A stretch of 64,000 nucleotides of DNA, taken from positions 127,457,624-127,521,623 of the forward strand of contig OW121851.1 in NCBI GenBank assembly GCA_933228895.1, written 5' to 3'. Of this stretch, positions 46,968-56,821 are shown one piece after another (within the stretch, counting starts at the first letter, position 1; every line of letters starts with the position of its first letter). The notes beneath the pieces were generated by a model that did not search any database, was not told the origin of the DNA, and was given only the letters and a program-made list of their open reading frames with translations. Position numbers and translations under genes: made by a program. Source of the stretch: Platycnemis pennipes. Lineage: Eukaryota > Arthropoda > Insecta > Odonata > Platycnemididae.

Positions 46968-47499
46968 TAGCATAAGCATACATCAGCTCAAAGTTAAACC
47001 GTTCCGACGTATTTTCCTAAAATATGTCAAGTAAAACTAATTTTTTAAAAGTAAAATGATGCAAGAGCTTGCGGATATAAATTTATGCTATCGTTAGTCT
47101 TTTAATTAATGGGCTAATAATCATAATATTTACAACTTCAAAACGTCCATATACCGTACTTTATAATTACCCAATTTCTGGCATATCAAACTGAAGAGTC
47201 TATTAAGCCTTCATGGTGAGCATGCAAAGAGAGTTGCATTGTAGCTCTTATTTCCATTTCGGTAACGCATGTTTAGCGATCTTCACCCCCAATGGCCAAC
47301 TTTGGGACAAAATAAAGATTCATGATTTATGGCACCTTTGGTCCGTTGAGCGGCTGTTTGCTCCAAATACGCAGTCTATAAAAAATTTGAAAATAAATTG
47401 ACCGTGATAAAAGTTTATTTTTAATCCGCTTGTAAAAAGAAACACGGATATCCTTTGTATAATATACGGCCCGTTAAAGAGGTGTTCAGTTCAAGTAAG
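46968..47499. other. Non-coding AT-rich sequence
   Basis: Nothing recognised. Confidence 0.4.
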
Positions 47500-47810
47500 A
47501 ACTGCAATGCTACTACTTGATGACACATGTTAGATATGGGTCATGTGTATTATATGGTTAATATCTAAATACTAATGAACAGTTTACTGGTTAGGAGGGT
47601 ATTTATTTGAATATATTCATCTAAATTTCTCTATCAGGCATGGTTCATTAATGCAAGAATACGCTTCGTGCATTACAGGCTAGTTTAGCATTATTTCACC
47701 TGCCTATTCATTTACGATGTTGCCTATAATATGTTCCCTAATGGTAGTTGGGAAAAATGATATTTTAAATCTATCGGCACGGCAAACTATCTTTCTATAG
47801 GTACTTCTTC
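47500..47810 (-). pseudogene. Family A, subfamily 2, decayed 3' end
   Basis: TTAATATCTAAATACTAATG with TTTACTGGTT, then CCTGCCTATTCATTTACGATG, GTTGGGAAAAATGATATTTT and AAATCTATCGGCACGGCAA match in order the minus-strand copy at 56148-56705 (TTAGTATCTACATAGTAATA, GGGATTGGTT, CGCGGGAAAAATGACATTTT, AAATCTATCAGTACAACAA). The last two blocks encode the family C-terminus (F-K-M-SFFP region). The terminal motif is not preserved. Confidence 0.65.
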
Positions 47811-48044
47811 ATCCGATGAAATCTGCAAAACACCCAAGGGATCTTTATATATTTCAAAGTCAAAAGTATACAATCATAATTACTTAAATTTTACTGAAAA
47901 TTTTATGTCGTAATTTTAACCTGCGTCCTGATAATAATTTCTAACCCTAATATTTTGATTACCCAGGATTAAGAGATTAGAGCAGACCGTACGTTGCTTA
48001 CAATACTCTTCACTTACGTGGGATCTGTATAAATCAGTCGTGAC

Positions 48045-48328
48045 TTCGGTTTATTATAACTTCAAAGCTCGCGAGCTAGCCGCGAAATCTTTAGCGGAGT
48101 TACCAGCTGAATTGCACGATAGCAAGATATTCCACAGAGAAAAAATCATTCGTCTTGACCGCGACCCGAACCCGGACCCCCTGATTTCCGGCCAGTTGCT
48201 CTGCAATGTCCCGGTCAAGGTGAATGATTTTTTCTCTCTGGAATATCTTGCTATAGTGCGATTCAGCGGGTGACTCCGCTAAAGATTTCGCGGCTACCTC
48301 GCGATCTTTGAATTCGTTATAAGTAAGC
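48045..48328. repeat. Inverted (foldback) pair of tRNA-derived SINE sequence
   Basis: Arms of about 113 bases (48047-48160 and 48213-48326) are near-perfect reverse complements. The left has CTAGCCGCGAAATCTTTAGC and GATAGCAAGATATTCCACAG; the right has CTGGAATATCTTGCTATAG and GCTAAAGATTTCGCGGCTAC. The 52-base centre, read on the minus strand, is a tRNA-like head (GCAGAGCAACTGGCCGG, then GGGTCCGGGTTCGGGTC as B box). The left arm plus centre is therefore a minus-strand SINE. The right arm is a second copy of its body on the plus strand. Transcription across it would give a long hairpin RNA. The similar 77-codon frames on both strands are by-products of the palindrome. Confidence 0.8.
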
Positions 48329-48474
48329 ACCTTAGTGTTTAAATGTCGGCTTTAACCTCGTGGACGGTGGCGCCATGCGCACGACTTCGGCTGCTCTGTG
48401 ACATAATATGTCCAGCAGTCCGGTAACATCTTGTTCCTTTTTAAGCCTCTAAAAGTTCCACAGTGAAAGAGGAC
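48329..48474. other. Spacer between SINE copies
   Basis: Mixed-composition sequence with CpG steps. No feature recognised. Confidence 0.35.
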
Positions 48475-48590
48475 GTCTTGGTAGCTCAACTGGTAGAGTA
48501 CCTGGCCGAAACTCAGGGGGCCCCTGTCCCTGTCAAGGTGAATGATTTTTTTTCTGTGGAATATCTTGCTATCGGTTTAAGATGGTGTGG
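48475..48590 (+). mobile_element. tRNA-derived SINE, 5' part
   Basis: GTCTTGGTAGCTCAACTGGT and AGAGTACCTGGCCG form a tRNA D-arm/A-box region. CCCCTGTCCCTGTCAAGG sits at the B-box position but is decayed. The body GTGAATGATTTTTTTTCTGT with GGAATATCTTGCTATCG is identical in order to the arms of the 48045-48328 palindrome, so both belong to one family. The 3' half of the body is missing here. Confidence 0.75.
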
Positions 48591-49279
48591 GGTGAAGTGC
48601 TACGAAATGTTGAAAATGAAGTTAAAAATATTTAGCTCCGAGTTCAGAAATATTAGAATGAAGTCAAAATAGGTCGAAGGCCGGAAAAAGACCAAATCTA
48701 TTGTGAAAGTTTAAGACGGATGACTTTTCTGAAGATTCTGAAACTATATCACGTGATGGCATGATATCTCATAAAATTATGTATTGGATATGTTTCCGTC
48801 CGAGATATACTCGTCCTTACATCAGTGCTGTGTGAAGGGAACCTCAAACTCTCCGATCCATAGGAAGGGACGTTATTCCGTGGACACCTTTTGGTTTGGA
48901 TTATTTAACGCTAAGTTCACTGCACCCCCCCATTTCCATGGGAAATGCTTACCTCGACCAAGCGAACCCTAATTTCGCAAATGGCCTCAACTGGTCTCCC
49001 TTGAACAACTGCTACTACTGTAGTCATCACAGTTCCTGAATTCTGCCTCATTTCCTCCCCTGTACATTGTGACACCTATTAGATATAACTAGTGACTACC
49101 TTGTAAACCACCTCAAGGGTATGTGAGAGAGAGACTTATCACCAAACATATACTACGTACATGCAGCAAAGTTTACTTATGCAACGTGCCTAAAAAGAGA
49201 TATCTATTAATATCATACGAGGCACACAATACCATGTCTGCTATTCATTCAGTGAGCATAGAAATTTTTAAGAAGTACT
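48591..49279. other. Non-coding sequence
   Basis: Nothing recognised. Confidence 0.4.
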
Positions 49280-49425
49280 GCAAACATACATCTTACTCTA
49301 TGATACTACATACATACATTTAAATTGTCATCTTTTTAAGCATGATATGTAATGCATGTTTGGTGTGAATTCACTCCATGCCGCTCACCTTTAGGGTTAT
49401 TTCCAGGGTTTTATGTAAATTTATT
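49280..49425 (+). mobile_element. Family A 3' end, decayed
   Basis: TTTTTAAGCATGATATGTAA, TGCATGTTTGGTGTGAATTC and CCATGCCGCTCACCTTTAGG, with AGGGTTTTATGTAAAT, follow the last 130 bases of the best copy (TTTTTATGCATGATATGTAG, TGCATGTTTGGTGAGCAATC, terminal motif, AGGGTATTATGTAGAT). No coding part is recognised upstream. Confidence 0.7.
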
Positions 49426-49685
49426 TGTGCATAAATGCATTACACACATTAGTATTTCATGAAGGCATGATTAAACCCTGAAATGAAAACTAAATCCAAC
49501 ATATTATTTCATCTCTGTTTGTTCTGCTAATCTGTATCAGCCTATTGTGAACAATTTCGTTTTCATGTCAGAGGAAAGTAGTTTTTGTACGCATGGTGCT
49601 GTGAGAAGGCTTAAAGTTGGTGTGTTCAGGAAGTTTTTTGGAAAAAACGAATGCATATTTAAATCCATCTGTTGTGCAGTGCATT
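49426..49685. other. Non-coding sequence
   Basis: Nothing recognised. Confidence 0.4.
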
Positions 49686-50745
49686 TCTCTTATCTTATCT
49701 ACTGCGCGATACCCTGCAAGCCACCGCGAGGGTGTTGGCACGAATTGAAGATCACTAAACATGCAACTAGCCTACTGCATTGAAACATATTAGATAATAG
49801 GGTCACATGCAGCTAGATGTTTAATATCTACATAGAAATAAAAGGATTGGTTGTTAATACATATATCATACACTACTTGCTAATTGTAAACTGGGTTTCA
49901 TCAAAAGGGTATTGGGTAAATGTGACGATCATGTATGAGAAATCAGCTACTTTTCCCTTGTTAGACCTCATTTGGAATATGCTGCCAGTGTATGGGATCC
50001 CTACGAAATCGGTCTAAGTAATGAACTTGAAGATCGGCAAGATTTGTAAAGGGACGATACGATAATTATATTAGCGTAACCAGTCTATTAAATGAATTGA
50101 AATGGGAATCATTGTCAGATCGCAGGTTGAAATTTAGACTTAATTTCTTAAACAAATTCCAAGGCAATATTTTCAGTGATGATGTTAAAAATATATTACG
50201 AGCCCCAACTTACTATGGCAGACTGGACCATAATCATAAAATTAGAGAAATTGATTGCCGAACTGACCGATTCAAAATGTCCTTTTTCCCTCGTACAATT
50301 AGAGATACGAATAAAGGTAAATATGTCCTATCGGAGAGTAGCAATGAATAGCTTTGGTAGCTGCATGTTGGTATGAGTACTTAAAGCTAACCCTACTAAC
50401 AGAATGTTTTTGCATGTTTGCCTTGCAATTTCTATCTTTTTTAAATAGTGTAGTTCTGGCTACTATATTAATACTATTCCTTTTTTATGCATGATATGAG
50501 GTGCATGTTTGGTGAGAAATCACCCCCTGCCACACACCCTTGTGGTGGCTTGCAGGGTATTATGGAGATGTAGATAGATGTACAGACTACTCAAACAATA
50601 TTTCACCCACCCATCCTTTGCTATGCTGCAATTGTGTTCTCTTATAGTACGGGGGACATTTTGAATATAAAGGTATGACAATCTATCTCTGTAATCGTAT
50701 TTATCCGGTCGACTCTAGCATATTACGCTGAGGTTTTGAATATAT
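49686..50745 (-). pseudogene. Family A, subfamily 2 copy split by a nested insertion
   Basis: Read on the minus strand, the outer copy consists of 50584-50745 and 49686-49876. The left part holds the terminal motif (GCGATACCCTGCAAGCCACC, GCGAGGGTGTTGGC) and the subfamily 3' untranslated region (ATCACTAAACATGCAACTAG, TTAATATCTACATAGAAATA, GGATTGGTTGTTAATACAT). The right part resumes at GACTACTCAAACAATATTTC and runs into the C-terminal coding relic (GTACGGGGGACATTTTGAAT). The same two parts are contiguous at 56148-56705, which shows that 49877-50583 is an insertion. Confidence 0.8.
49877..50583 (+). pseudogene. Family A (CR1/L2-like) retrotransposon, young 5'-truncated copy, nested
   Basis: From GTAAACTGGGTTTCATCAAA to the terminal motif and tail this copy is almost base-for-base the same as 58765-59475, with scattered single differences. 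It encodes the C-terminal domain (KLGF, then the V-x-DPYEIGLSNELE motif, KWESLSDRRLKFRLN and the TYYGRLDHNHKIREIDCRTD segment). A 13-base gap after CTTGAA (50030) removes the RVQR codons and shifts the frame, so the last 85 codons read from a separate frame (50097-50351). The tail is GGAGATGTAGATAGATGTA. It lacks endonuclease and RT palm and is dead on arrival, but its similarity to the 58 kb copy points to recent activity. Confidence 0.9.
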
Positions 50746-50756
50746 ATCTAACCACT

Positions 50757-50815
50757 ACGTCTACATGTATACCATAATACCCTGAGAGTCACCATATAAG
50801 TGTGTGGCAGGGGTA
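50757..50815 (-). mobile_element. Family A-like 3' tail
   Basis: CTACATGTATACCATAATAC, then CCTGAGAGTCACCATATAAG and TGTGTGGCAGGGG correspond to the reverse complement of the tail and terminal motif. The sequence that follows (TAAATGCCCGTTGTTATCC) is unlike other copies. Confidence 0.65.
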
Positions 50816-51262
50816 AATGCCCGTTGTTATCCCCGTGGTCCTGTCTAAAATGGAGTGAATGTGGTAATCCGCCCAGTATGAATGCCTTAAGAATTGAACG
50901 TGAGGGGGAATGTTTCTTCCGTTCGGTTGACTTAGGAAGCAGCACCCAGCCCTCTCACTCCCCCCTGTCGCACGCAAGACACGTCGTCGTCATTCGCGGC
51001 GTGAGAGCGAGTTTCATGATGAGCCCCCCTCGAATGGGAGTTGAGTCATCGCCGCGGAATGTTACTCCGTGGCCTCTTGCCCGATAAACTGCGTTGGGTG
51101 CTCGGGCGTCGGAAGAGGAATTGTGCTTCGGCACTCGGGGAAACTTGGGAAACGGTGGTGATGAACTTTGTGGTCCCAGTACCGCATACCATTAGAGAAA
51201 AGTGCATTTTACCAAAAATATATTCTGCTTACAGTTATAAATACTAGCGTGGAAGTGAGTGC
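50816..51262. other. GC-rich sequence after a family A-like tail
   Basis: 50870-51180 is GC- and CpG-rich (CGTCGTCGTCATTCGCGGCG). Overlapping frames on both strands show no domain. It may be unique sequence or the body of a different element sharing the tail. Confidence 0.35.
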
Positions 51263-51325
51263 ATTAGTAAAAACAAATCACCAGGTCCCGACATAATTCC
51301 TTCCAGAGTATATAAAACATTAACT
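51263..51325 (+). pseudogene. RT N-terminal fragment with the KSPGPD motif
   Basis: The frame reads ISKNKSPGPDIIPSRVYKTL. This is the K-S-P-G-P-D-x-I-P motif found at the start of the RT domain in CR1/L2/Jockey-type elements, upstream of the region held by the 58 kb copy. It ends abruptly at 51325, where a minus-strand copy of the C-terminal part begins. Confidence 0.65.
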
Positions 51326-51990
51326 TGCTACACTCGTATTGGATATATTTACCGTTATTCATACCCCTAATTGTACGAGGAAAAAAGGACATTTTGAATC
51401 CGTCACTTCGGCAATCAATTTCTCTAATTTAGTGATTATGGTCCAGTCTACCATAGTAAGTTGGGGTCCGCAAAATATTTTTAACATCATCACTGAAAAT
51501 ATGGTCTTGGAATTTGTTTAAAAGATTAAGTCTAAATTTCAACCTGCGATCTGACAATGATTCCCAATTTAATTTATTTAATAGAGAGGTTATACTAATA
51601 AGGTTACCATACCTTCCCTTAACAAATCTTGCCGATCTTCGCTGCACACGTTCAAGTTCATTATTTAGACCGATTTCGTAGGGATCCCATACACTGACAG
51701 CATATTCCAAATGAGGTTTAACAAGGGAAAAGTAGCTGCTTTCCCGTATATGATCGTCACATTTACCCAGTACTTTTCTGACGAATCCCAGTTTACGAAT
51801 CACTTGACCCATTATTTCACGTATGTGTTTACCCCAGGAAAGATCATGGTGAGTCTTATTTCAAGTCATTTAATGGATTCCACGTTTGTTAATACTTTAT
51901 TACTTATTTTGTAAGTGCTGGGAGGAGAGCTATACCTTTTCCAAAAATTCATTATAAGACATTTTTAAAGTTAAATTCTAACTGCATAGT
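51326..51990 (-). pseudogene. Family A (CR1/L2-like) retrotransposon, inverted C-terminal part
   Basis: The frame at 51429-51812 encodes 127 residues with KLGFVRKVLGKCDDHIRES, YFSLVKPHLEYAVSVWDPY, ELERVQRRSARFVKGRYGN and KFRLNLLNKFQDHIFSDD. A shift near 51440 leads on to the CRTD/SFFP end. Upstream (51813-51990) the sequence continues past a broken frame through the GKHI/LSW region to the W-x-LELN region. It stops almost exactly at the end of the coding region and lacks the 3' untranslated part and tail, so this is not a normal insertion end. It abuts a plus-strand fragment of the N-terminal RT. Confidence 0.88.
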
Positions 51991-52289
51991 TCTGGGGATG
52001 TCGAAGGGCTACATATCGTCTAATATCTCCACCATGTGCATGTTTATGTTTAAAAAACTGTCGGGAACTCAATACGTTACTTTCTAGCGGCAAGTATGTG
52101 TGAGTAATCAACACTGAATTACTCTGTTAAGTCTTAAGAGAACATAATAGGCAGCATAGCTAAGGTATGGGTATTTGAAATTATGTTGAGTAGTGTATAG
52201 TGCATGCTACATGTATTAACATCACTAACTCATGCATGATAGGTATATATATATTTAGATAATTGCCATTATAATGAATAATCCCTTTA
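51991..52289. other. Non-coding AT-rich sequence
   Basis: Only a short TA repeat near 52246 is seen. Confidence 0.4.
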
Positions 52290-52445
52290 TTACTATGTAT
52301 ATATTAACTATCTAGCTGCATGTGACTCTATCATCTAAAATGTTTCCATGCAGTAGCCAAGTTGCATTTCAATAGTGCATGCTTGGTGATCTTCACCTCC
52401 TGCCATAAATCATTGCGCTCGCAGTGTATTGCGTAAATGTAGATG
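52290..52445 (+). mobile_element. Family A, subfamily 2, 3' end
   Basis: TACTATGTATATATTAACTA, CTAGCTGCATGTGACTCTAT and TTGCATTTCAATAGTGCATG with CTTGGTGATCTTCACCTCCTGCC are the plus-strand version of the subfamily 3' untranslated region at 49686-49876. The terminal motif is partly decayed (CGCTCGCAGTGTATTGCG) and is followed by AAATGTAGATG. Confidence 0.75.
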
Positions 52446-52610
52446 CTCTTTGGATAATGGTTCCTTTCCTCTATGCCCTGTACTTTTCTAATTGAAGTAT
52501 CACTCCCAGTGTCTGTAAATGTAGATGCAGATGTAGATGCTCTTTGGATAAAGGTTCCTTTCCTCTATGGCCTGTACTTCTCTAATTGAAGTATCACCCC
52601 CAGTGTCTGT
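52437..52610 (+). repeat. Tandem duplication with 94-base period at a retrotransposon tail
   Basis: ATGTAGATGCTCTTTGGATA through CCAGTGTCTGT (52437-52516) is repeated at 52531-52610 with a few differences. The units are separated by the 14-base linker AAATGTAGATGCAG. Each unit begins with the GATGTA tail sequence, so the duplication used the microsatellite as its junction. Confidence 0.9.
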
Positions 52611-53457
52611 TTTGATTAGATGTTATAGATCTCGTACTAGGAGGAATTTTTATCCTATGAAATCACACAGATTATGGTGTTGGGGGACCCTTTACGATAC
52701 GATTTAAGGTGTTATAATCGTAAACGCCAGTCTTATACGATGGTAGATACCACCTTATTGTGTTCATGTTGGATTCTTCACGGCCAAAAATTGAAAAAAT
52801 TCACTATTCCATATATGAGTGCCTAATTGGCATGCGAGTTCTCATTCGGAAATTATCCTGTGAAAGGATCTTCCTTCTTCATCGCGAAGAATGTTTACGT
52901 CCGCAGGTTTTCCTGCCCCAACTGATTCGTCAAGTGAGATAGGGGCAATTACGACGGCGAGTGGCACTGCAATCCGAGCACTGAAGTGCGATTGCCGGTC
53001 CCGCTCACGTCTTTATTGCCCCGCTCGATACGAGAGCCCCAAAGGGCCCCCCGGGGCATTACTCACGAGTTCGGGACGACAGAGCGCCGTGAGCAGTGGA
53101 ATGAGCTGTCACACTTAAGTACAGCCTGAGTTTGGAGCGCCTTGAATCACGGTTGAAGTGTGAGACGAGAGACCTAGTGCCCTGCTATTATCCTACTTCA
53201 TTTTTTTTACATTTCCTTTGCCTAATCTGCTTTAACGTGGTCTACGACATAGTCATAGCAGCTTCAAGACTTCACACACGATGATGCCTTCATAAAATAA
53301 CTTGAACTTAACCCGAAAATGTAATTGCACACATTAAGTTGAATCGGATTAATGAAAGAAACAAAGATGAAATTAAGATGTTGGATTTTTATTAATTCGT
53401 TTATTTTGTTCATGCCTGCATTATATACTGCATGATATACGCTTAATGCATTTCTGT
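52611..53457. other. Non-coding sequence, GC-rich from 52890 to 53180
   Basis: A 75-codon frame at 52891-53118 lies in the GC-rich part and shows no domain. Confidence 0.35.
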
Positions 53458-53760
53458 TTATTTTTTCCGTGGTGCGTCCGTGTTCGTGCTATCCGCTGTC
53501 TCGGAGTGCGTGTGGTCAGAATCTGACCAAAAAGTGAATTCGATAGTACAAAAACCATTTGCAATGAAAGCCGATACTATCCCAGGCTGATCCGGGAGGC
53601 GATTGACATCGTGAAACACCCGGAAAATTACAACTGAGAGGATGGATACGTACTCGGTCACACCTGGAAGAGAGTTTTCCAGTCGGGAGACACAGCGACC
53701 CTCAGCCAAACAGAGTCAACCTAGGGCCCCCTGGTCTCTCATTTAACATGGGCGGATTCA
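53458..53760 (-). CDS. Unidentified open frame, low support
   Basis: A minus-strand frame, 83 codons from an ATG at 53709 and open to about 53730, reads VTEYVSILSVVIFRVFHDVN, then RLPDQPGIVSAFIANG, and ends in a charged S/D/T-rich tail followed by PRKK. Its composition is protein-like and GC-richer than the flanks, but I recognise no family. It may be a mobile-element relic or chance. Confidence 0.2.
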
Positions 53761-53904
53761 ATGCATCGACACCTCTGACCTGAAGACGCCAGCAGGATGG
53801 TTGGAGAGACTGTTGTCGCCCAAGAACAAGCCAGCGCGGATGATGCCCGGAAGCCCTCTTCATTGATAATAAACCCCGCGGAATCCTCAGATCCTAGCAT
53901 AGTA
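53761..53904. other. GC-richer non-coding sequence
   Basis: Nothing recognised. Confidence 0.3.
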
Positions 53905-54005
53905 CGAGACTGATGCTACTTTACCCTTGTCAAGCCTCATTTAGAGTAGGTAACCCACTAGTATATGGGATCCATACGTTGAAGGTATGATAAAGGAATT
54001 ATTGG
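53905..54005 (+). pseudogene. Family A coding fragment, decayed
   Basis: GCTACTTTACCCTTGTCAAG, CCTCATTTAGAGTAGGTAAC and GTATATGGGATCCATACG match GCTACTTTTCCCTTGTTAGA, CCTCATTTGGAATATGCTGC and GTATGGGATCCCTACG of the best copy (YFSLVRPHLEYAASVWDPY) with an internal stop. Confidence 0.75.
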
Positions 54006-54539
54006 GTCGGAAATCACTGCGTGTTAGTCTTTTAAAATTAGTTATCGTGATAAATCGTTGCCAGTGAATAGCCCTATGTAAAATTTCTCGCCGTATATAA
54101 AATATATAGTGTAACTAGTGTGGCAATTGATAGACATACGTTGATAGGAATATCATATTTGGAAGTTGTAAAGGTTGGTAGGACTTGAGTATAGGTAACA
54201 CAGTTAGACACATGTTAAATAGCTGACAATAATGTATCAAGAAATCGCATCCAACTTACCATATCATGAGACATATATCAATTTATTTGTTTTTGACTTC
54301 TTGTGCAGGTATGAAAGAACAAATTCAGTTAAAATTCGTGAAAAAAAACAAGTTATTTAAGAAATATAAAAGCAGTATGTGCTATATGAAAGAAGTTAGA
54401 AACTTTTAGTGGAAGCGATCTTATGCTAGCAAGGTTTGCAATGTCAACGTTGCTTGAACATACACGCCTAGCCCCTGTCTTGAGCATACGTATACTATGC
54501 CGAGTGCAATTTGTCAAAATCTCAGCATATTCTGAGGGA
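54006..54539. other. Non-coding AT-rich sequence, possibly remainder of a decayed family A copy
   Basis: It lies between a family A coding fragment and a family A tail on the same strand, at about the expected spacing, but I cannot align it base by base. Confidence 0.3.
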
Positions 54540-54620
54540 GCAAGTTCAGCACATACTTATGTTCCTTTGCCACACACACTCGCGGTGTCATGCAGGGTGC
54601 TGCGTGAATGTATGTCTCGA
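54540..54620 (+). mobile_element. Family A 3' tail, decayed
   Basis: TTCCTTTGCCACACACACTC, GCGGTGTCATGCAGGGTGCT and GCGTGAATGTATG match the terminal motif and first tail unit. It is probably the end of the copy whose coding part is at 53905-54005. Confidence 0.7.
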
Positions 54621-54724
54621 AAGAACATTCTAGAAACGTGATTTTGCTGACACGATCTTAAGGTATATTTCCAACCCTACTCCCTATATTCCGTTGCAAA
54701 TGAAATCTATTCACAAGCTGACAG

Positions 54725-54820
54725 CTATAGTCAGGAAGATAGAGCGTTGTCTTGACAGCATAAAGACATTAAGTTCAAATCCCACATCGGGAATAGGTTT
54801 TCTTTCGTTCATATTTGCAT
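54725..54820 (+). mobile_element. tRNA pseudogene or tRNA-SINE head
   Basis: TATAGTCAGGAAGATAGAGC gives an A-box/D-arm. GTCTTGACAGCATAAAGAC forms a 5-bp anticodon stem. AAGTTCAAATCCCAC gives a B box. GGTTTTCTTTCGTTCATATT then resembles the body of the 48 kb SINE family. No acceptor stem pairs cleanly, so it is not a functional tRNA. Confidence 0.55.
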
Positions 54821-56147
54821 TAGGCGTAGGATTAACTCTGGTTTTACGTTGAAAAGCAACATAAGAAGTTTGAGCACCGTAGTACCTAACCCGTACTACT
54901 ACTCAATTCACATAATTATGTGTGTTTGGTACACATTTTGAATGTAATGTCATATGGCGTCGAATACACGCCGAACACTTCTTTATCAGGGCATAAATGA
55001 ACTTTATCGCTTTTTTTAACGATCACGACTCAATGCGGTTGACATTTACGGTCGGATATTCCTTCAGCGAACCCTTTGTAATATTGGAGTGGGAAAAATA
55101 AGTATTTCCCCGCGTGCAAGACGCAAAGCTTTAGGTGCCAGTAACTCGGCAGCGTTTTGACGCGAAACTGTTAATTTTCGCGTGAGCTGGTGCCGCGGGA
55201 TATTTGAGGATTAATGGCTTTTAGCGGACGCCATAAAAAATGTACTCGGTCGCAATATTCAGCAGTGTCATGGTGACGGGAAAAACAAGGAATACTTTGA
55301 TGAGAATGCAGGCCTCGCTCTCGAACAGTTTTCTCCTAACTCACCCTCCACGTAGTTTGATGCATCAACTGTGCGCATAATAGAAGCCTATATATCTCTC
55401 TCCATGCAATTGTGATACGCGAAGAGATGACGGGTGATTTTCCATGCAAAATTATCCGGCTGAAGGATTTCAGTCGTCGGTTGTAGATACGCGTTCTGGA
55501 TAGTTCGTGTGGGAAATCCCGTTTCGATCACTTTTCAAGATAGTCTGATTTCATGGCGGTGACTGTTTACGCGGTTGCGGATTTTGAATACGATAACTGC
55601 AAGAGAAAGCTTTTAAACCGCGAATTTTGGAATTTGCCGGTGGGCTTTATCCGATGAGGGTCAAATCACGGGTCTCGCAAGTTTGTTATGAGGGTGATTA
55701 ATGTGAGGAGAGGGGGCTGGTTGATGGAGTTTTTGCCAAGTGAAGTCAAGTGGACAAATATGATCACCGTCGGGAACACAGAAGCATGCGTTAAAACAAT
55801 GAATGTTGGAGGTGGAGAGATAGAAGAATGGTATTAGCAAATAGCGCGGAAAAAATAAGAGGAAGAATTTCATGCATCCAATTTTCTCTGAAAAACAGCC
55901 AGTATTACGCTTTTCCATGCTATTTAGAATAGATATGGGAACTGTACGCGTATCAGTCTAAATAAGGCTGATTTTTTGCCTCGATTGAGTTAGTCATGTG
56001 AGATCGTTGCTTCTCACAAAAAATTATTTTATAGTTATACCTCACGCTTTGAAGAGTTGAACAAGTTTTCAACATCATTAGCTGTTCATTATCGTCAGGT
56101 CTATACAGGAACCTCTGCCCGGAAGGACAGGTTCACTAATACAGCTA
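54821..56147. other. Non-coding sequence
   Basis: Moderately GC-richer between 55100 and 55700. No gene recognised. Confidence 0.4.
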
Positions 56148-56705
56148 CATATACATCTACCTAATACCCTGTGAGCCACCACGAAGGTGTGTGGCAGGGG
56201 ATGAAGATCACTAAACATTCACTAATTACATGCAACTAGGATTCTACATGGAAATATGCTAGATAATAGTGTCTAGATGGTTAGTATCTACATAGTAATA
56301 AAGGGATTGGTTTTTAATGCATCCAATATGCACTACCGACTACTCTAATTATATTTCATACATCTATCCCTTTGCTATTATGCTTCCTATTGTTCTCTCT
56401 TATGGTACGCGGGAAAAATGACATTTTAAATCTATCAGTACAACAATCTCGATCTCTTTAATCATGTTTGCCTGATCAAACGTAGTATAATATGCAGAGG
56501 TTCTTAATATGTGTGTAACGTTACCTGTAAACAAAAAGGCTTCAAATTTACTGAAAAGAATTAACCTAAATTTCAACCTGCGTTCTGATTCCCATCCTAG
56601 TTCTTCTATTAAACTCGGAGCGTTAATGCAATTTTCGTAATGGACTTTAGCAAATGTATCTGATATCCTTGGCACACCCTCTAATTTCTTATAAAATGAG
56701 ATTTC
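56148..56705 (-). pseudogene. Family A, subfamily 2, 3' end with C-terminal coding relic
   Basis: It starts with the tail and terminal motif (ATACATCTACCTAATACCCT, GTGAGCCACCACGAAGGTGT, GTGGCAGGGGATGAAGATCA) and a 3' untranslated region different in detail from the 58 kb copy. The minus-strand frame 56400-56675 encodes 91 residues with ELGWESERRLKFRLILFSKF, HILRTSAYYTTFDQANMIKE and LKCHFSRVP, aligned with KWESLSDRRLKFRL, NILRTPTYYGRLDHNHKVRE and FKMSFFPR of the best copy. It is 5'-truncated. Its intact layout is the reference that exposes the nested insertion at 49877. Confidence 0.88.
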
Positions 56706-56821
56706 CCTATAATAATGAGATTGTAAAGGAAAGAAGGAAGAGTAGAGAGTAGAGACATTGTGCCAGCATCAACCTGCTCTTTAATGAGGACTCCGATGTG
56801 TTCACGGATTTAATGTTGTGA
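56706..56821. other. Short spacer between two minus-strand family A copies
   Basis: Nothing recognised. Confidence 0.3.

Noticed and set aside
48040..48330. Two similar frames on opposite strands (77 and 76 codons) that look like a duplicated protein
   Set aside because: Both are translations of the two arms of a nucleic-acid palindrome made of SINE sequence; neither is a gene.
54725..54820. A functional tRNA gene
   Set aside because: A and B boxes are present but no acceptor stem pairs, and SINE-like sequence continues past the T arm.
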